Shown here piece after piece: positions 21,127-23,657 of a stretch of 23,657 bases of DNA (positions within the stretch are counted from its first letter, which is position 1; each line of letters begins with the position of its first letter). Both the position numbers and the translations under genes were made by a program. Under the pieces are notes generated by a model. That model was not told where the DNA came from. It saw only the letters and a program-made list of their open reading frames with translations, and did no database searches. The DNA is from Planctomycetota bacterium (GTDB lineage Bacteria; Planctomycetota; Phycisphaerae; Sedimentisphaerales; Anaerobacaceae). The stretch lies in contig JAFNGF010000237.1 of NCBI GenBank assembly GCA_017885385.1, positions 1 to 23,657 on the forward strand, in the 5' to 3' direction.

Positions 21127-22134
21127 ATGGGAAACGCTCGCCAACCTACAAGAAAAGGGAGATATATCCTACGGGCTGCGACATTCACAATTCTCAGCGT
21201 CAGCTTCGTAGCACGCATATCCGGCGAATCAGTTGGGGAGAGCGCAAAGCCATCGAACGGTCTCATTGCGTTCGCAGATGCACCCGACCAAAGGGCAGGT
21301 CCGCAGGCAACACAATATGCTCAGATCTACACGATCACACCAGATGGCAGAAACAGAAAGCAGCTTACGACGGGGGAACCGGGAAATTTCTTTCCTGCAT
21401 GGTCACCAAGTGGAGAACAGTTGGCATTCGTTTCTACTCGAAATCAGAAGCACGAAATCTGGATTATAGATTCCACAGGAAAGAACGAACGATTCATCAC
21501 ATCAGGTTTTTTACCTGCCTGGTCTCCCGATGGGAGGCAACTCGCAATCACGAGACCAGATGCGAAGGGACGACGCCAGATATGGATTATCGGTGTTGAT
21601 GGAAGAGGCGAGAAGCAGCTTACGTCAGAAGGCTTAAACCATTGCCCAACCTGGTCGCCGAAGGGTGACAAGATCGCCTACTGGTCTGGAGATGAACGTG
21701 GTTTCGGACAGGTCTGGGTTATGAGAAGTGATGGTACGCAAAGGCGACAATTAACCCGTCCCCAAAAGAATGAATACACTCCTGATGGGAGCAGTGCAAA
21801 TGCGCCTGCCTGGCTCTTCAGCGAGCAAATCGTCTACTGGTCCGGAATAGAACATCGTTATGGTCAAATCTGGACCATGAACCCGAATGGCAGTAACCAG
21901 AGACAACTGACTAACGAACCTGCACCGGCTTCAAGTGACAATCCGACCTGGTCGCCAGATGGAAAGAAAATTCTCTTTGATACGCAACGTCGAAAGCGTC
22001 CCGAGATTTGGGTAATGAATTCCGATGGCTCAGATCAGCGTGTGCTGGTATCCGATGTCAAAGTGATTCCCATGCGCACTTCTTGGCAGCCTGTGTTTTC
22101 TGTTGAGTCGTATAACAAGCCGGATTTAAGATAA
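21127..22134 (+). CDS. TolB-like beta-propeller protein (PD40 repeats)
   Basis: The product is 335 residues; AAGGA lies seven bases before the ATG. The N-terminus has basic residues and a hydrophobic stretch (YILRAATFTILSVSFVA, 13-29), so it is exported or membrane-anchored. Five or more PD40-type blades are visible: AWSPSGEQLAFVS, AWSPDGRQLAITR, TWSPKGDKIAYWS, AWLFSEQIVYWS and TWSPDGKKILFDT, each followed by an (E/Q)IWxM/I-x-x-DG-x-x-x-(R/K)QLT strand. The fourth blade has lost the S-P-D/K-G turn. This is the C-terminal fold of TolB, but without the N-terminal TolB domain and without Tol/Pal neighbours. It is more likely a periplasmic binding or scaffold protein than TolB itself. It stands alone with a ~350-base leader. 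Confidence 0.85.
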   Translation: MGNARQPTRKGRYILRAATFTILSVSFVARISGESVGESAKPSNGLIAFADAPDQRAGPQATQYAQIYTITPDGRNRKQLTTGEPGNFFPAWSPSGEQLAFVSTRNQKHEIWIIDSTGKNERFITSGFLPAWSPDGRQLAITRPDAKGRRQIWIIGVDGRGEKQLTSEGLNHCPTWSPKGDKIAYWSGDERGFGQVWVMRSDGTQRRQLTRPQKNEYTPDGSSANAPAWLFSEQIVYWSGIEHRYGQIWTMNPNGSNQRQLTNEPAPASSDNPTWSPDGKKILFDTQRRKRPEIWVMNSDGSDQRVLVSDVKVIPMRTSWQPVFSVESYNKPDLR

Positions 22135-22292
22135 CTTAAAGACTATTGGTGGTGAGACCTGTCGGGTGGATTGTTGTTCTTCTTTACTAGCCTATTAGGA
22201 TTTGATACAATTGGGACAATCTGGCCCTGCTTGACAACATCACAATCTGTGGCAGAGTATTTCTTCTATCAGTTATTGAGTTTAATGTCTGA

Positions 22293-23375
22293 ATGGTTGT
22301 GCCTCTTAAGAACGAAATCAAAGGCTTTGCACGCTCACAAGGCGCTGACTTGGTCGGAGTCGCCCGGTTAGAAGACTACTGCGATTATCTGGCCGAGGTT
22401 CGGGAACGCTCCAGGGAAACTGCAGCACAGCTGGAAGATTATATGGTCCCTGCAGCCGACACATCATTTTTCGAACGTCTTTCGCAACCTCGAGAGGCAT
22501 TGCCGGATGCCCAGGCAATAATTATACTTGGTGTGGGTGCTTACGACAAAAATGCAGTTTATACGAACCTGCGGCAACAACTCCATGGCAAGATCGCACG
22601 GACTTACAGTTGCTATCCCGTGGTCAGGCAAATAGCCCAGAAAGTGGCTGAGTTTATTGAAGAAAGGGGATATAAAGCAGTCCCAGGGCAGAACATTCCT
22701 TTGAAGTACGTGGCCGATCGCATTGGACTCGGTGCTTACGGCAAGAATGGACTTCTACTGACAGAACAATGTGGTTCATATGTTGGGTTCCGGAGTGTTG
22801 TCACTAACATGCCTATTGCCCCTGACAGATTCGAAAAAATGACGCCGCCCTGTGATGACTGTGAGGTCTGTCTCCAGGCCTGCCCGACTCGCGCCTTGTA
22901 TGCTCCTTATAAAGTGAATCCGAGGCTTTGCATTAACCCTCTCACTCGAAAACAGGAATATATACAACCGGAACTTCGTTTGAAGATGCAAAACTGGATA
23001 TGTGGATGTGATATCTGCCAAGAGGTGTGTCCAGTTAATAGAAAACTTGCTGTTCGGGACGTTGATCCTCGTTCCGGTTTCGACTCTCTGCATCATGCCA
23101 GCCACAAGTATCTTGACAACATCGAGAGAACTCCTCTTCTCACAGATATCCTCGGCGAAGCATACCCTGATGTGATTAGGAGAAATGCATCAATCGCATT
23201 GGCAAATATAGGCAAAGGAAGGCTGGAAGCTTTGGAAGCACTGAAGAGGTCCCTCGCTGGCGCAAAGGGCGAGTTAAGGCAGTATTATCTTTGGGCAATC
23301 AGCACCTTACAGGATACAGAAATTGCTGGGATTGATCCGAGTACTTGCCAAGAGCGCGGAAAGAGGCTCTTGTAG
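22293..23375 (+). CDS. queG: QueG-like double [4Fe-4S] protein with C-terminal helical repeats
   Basis: The product is 360 residues. True QueG reduces epoxyqueuosine to queuosine in tRNA with cobalamin and two [4Fe-4S] clusters. Here an N-terminal flavin-reductase-like half includes IIILGVGAYDK (76-86) and YVADRIGLGAYGKNGLLLTE (139-158). Cluster ligands are C187, C190, C193 and C197 (PPCDDCEVCLQACPTRAL), then C213, C239, C242 and C246 (ICGCDICQEVCPVN). A helical, HEAT-like tail follows (RRNASIALANIGKGRLEALE). QueG has the motif GLGWxGKN, here GLGAYGKN, and no other queuosine gene is in the window. It may therefore be a paralogue of unknown substrate; the gene symbol is the nearest family, not proof. 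No strong Shine-Dalgarno sequence precedes ATG 22293. Confidence 0.75.
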   Translation: MVVPLKNEIKGFARSQGADLVGVARLEDYCDYLAEVRERSRETAAQLEDYMVPAADTSFFERLSQPREALPDAQAIIILGVGAYDKNAVYTNLRQQLHGKIARTYSCYPVVRQIAQKVAEFIEERGYKAVPGQNIPLKYVADRIGLGAYGKNGLLLTEQCGSYVGFRSVVTNMPIAPDRFEKMTPPCDDCEVCLQACPTRALYAPYKVNPRLCINPLTRKQEYIQPELRLKMQNWICGCDICQEVCPVNRKLAVRDVDPRSGFDSLHHASHKYLDNIERTPLLTDILGEAYPDVIRRNASIALANIGKGRLEALEALKRSLAGAKGELRQYYLWAISTLQDTEIAGIDPSTCQERGKRLL

Positions 23376-23509
23376 TTTGTCTGTCGTGCCCCTGATTTTC
23401 CATCGTCTGGCCAGCTTTCCTCTTGCTGTCGTGCCTCATATTAGTGGGCATGTTCCATCTGTCATCTGACCTTCATACACCTTTGCCTGAACCAATGCCA
23501 CTGTCCAGG

Positions 23510-23657
23510 ATTAGATATTACTTAAGTTTCCTCGGTCAGCGGTGGGGCATGGGCTCGCCGCGATTCTCAGTGGACCAGGTGGTCGAATGGAGCCGCAAAA
23601 TTACCGAGGCCGGCGGCGTGGTGACGTGGGATGTGCCGACTCAGAGAAGCGGCGTGA
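23510..23657 (+). pseudogene. C-terminal fragment of a glycosidase-like protein
   Basis: The frame from 23510 to the window end reads YYLSFLGQRWGMGSPRFSVD followed by QVVEWSRKITEAGGVV and TWDVPTQRSGV. This looks like the C-terminal part of the catalytic domain of an alpha-L-fucosidase-like (GH29-like) family, recalled from memory. The frame is open only from 23396, after a TGA at 23393-23395. Residues encoded by 23396-23509 do not look like the rest of such an enzyme, and there is no room for the ~300 residues that should precede. The gene is therefore 5'-truncated here, by deletion or rearrangement. It continues beyond the window. Confidence 0.45.

Noticed and set aside
1..23657. tRNA, rRNA or insertion sequence genes
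   Set aside because: I saw no cloverleaf with a TTCGA arm, no rRNA-like stretch and no transposase motif; by-eye reading could still miss a single tRNA.

Overview
The window looks like a piece of a Planctomycetota genome, most likely the Phycisphaerae/Sedimentisphaerales side. This is inferred from gene content and from the dense dispersed repeats between and inside genes; no marker gene settles it. Start codons vary (ATG, GTG, TTG), and several are decided by a Shine-Dalgarno sequence.

Layout. 1-1.5 kb: the 3' end of an unknown gene, overlapped by ATGA with a one-TM hypothetical, then a second membrane-anchored hypothetical. 1.9-5.9 kb, minus strand: two tandem lipoproteins of similar design, a HIT-family hydrolase/transferase and a dGTPase-like HD hydrolase. 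6.2-7.8 kb: ilvD, divergent from the lipoproteins. 8.0-8.9 kb: two overlapping YkgJ-type cysteine-cluster proteins. 9.6-13.3 kb: a compact, A+T-richer four-gene cassette of a ParB-fold protein, a putative PD-(D/E)XK-like nuclease, a 5-methylcytosine methyltransferase and a Vsr endonuclease. 13.5 kb: a tiny Cys/His protein on the minus strand. 14.0-18.5 kb, minus strand: cell-wall/division genes in the order murC, murB, ddl, ftsQ. 18.9-23.4 kb, plus strand: a secreted GH97 glycosidase, a TolB-like beta-propeller protein and a QueG-like iron-sulfur protein. The window ends in a glycosidase-like C-terminal fragment without its catalytic part.

How genes work together. MurC, MurB and Ddl make the peptidoglycan precursor and FtsQ belongs to the divisome, but murG, ftsW, ftsA and ftsZ are absent on both sides, so the classical cluster is broken up. 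The four-gene cassette is best read as a restriction-modification-like or other defence unit: the methyltransferase marks DNA, Vsr would nick T:G mismatches or act as an effector, and the two upstream proteins are candidate specificity or cleavage components. It is the best candidate here for an undescribed system.

The second striking theme is repeats. There are (i) a CCTTCGG...GCTCAGG family, (ii) an ATTCCC-N8-GGGAAT family like neisserial dRS3, (iii) palindromes with TTAACCCC/GGGGCTAA ends and variable hearts, and (iv) tandem heptamers. They sit inside one another and, in murC and ddl, inside coding sequence in frame.
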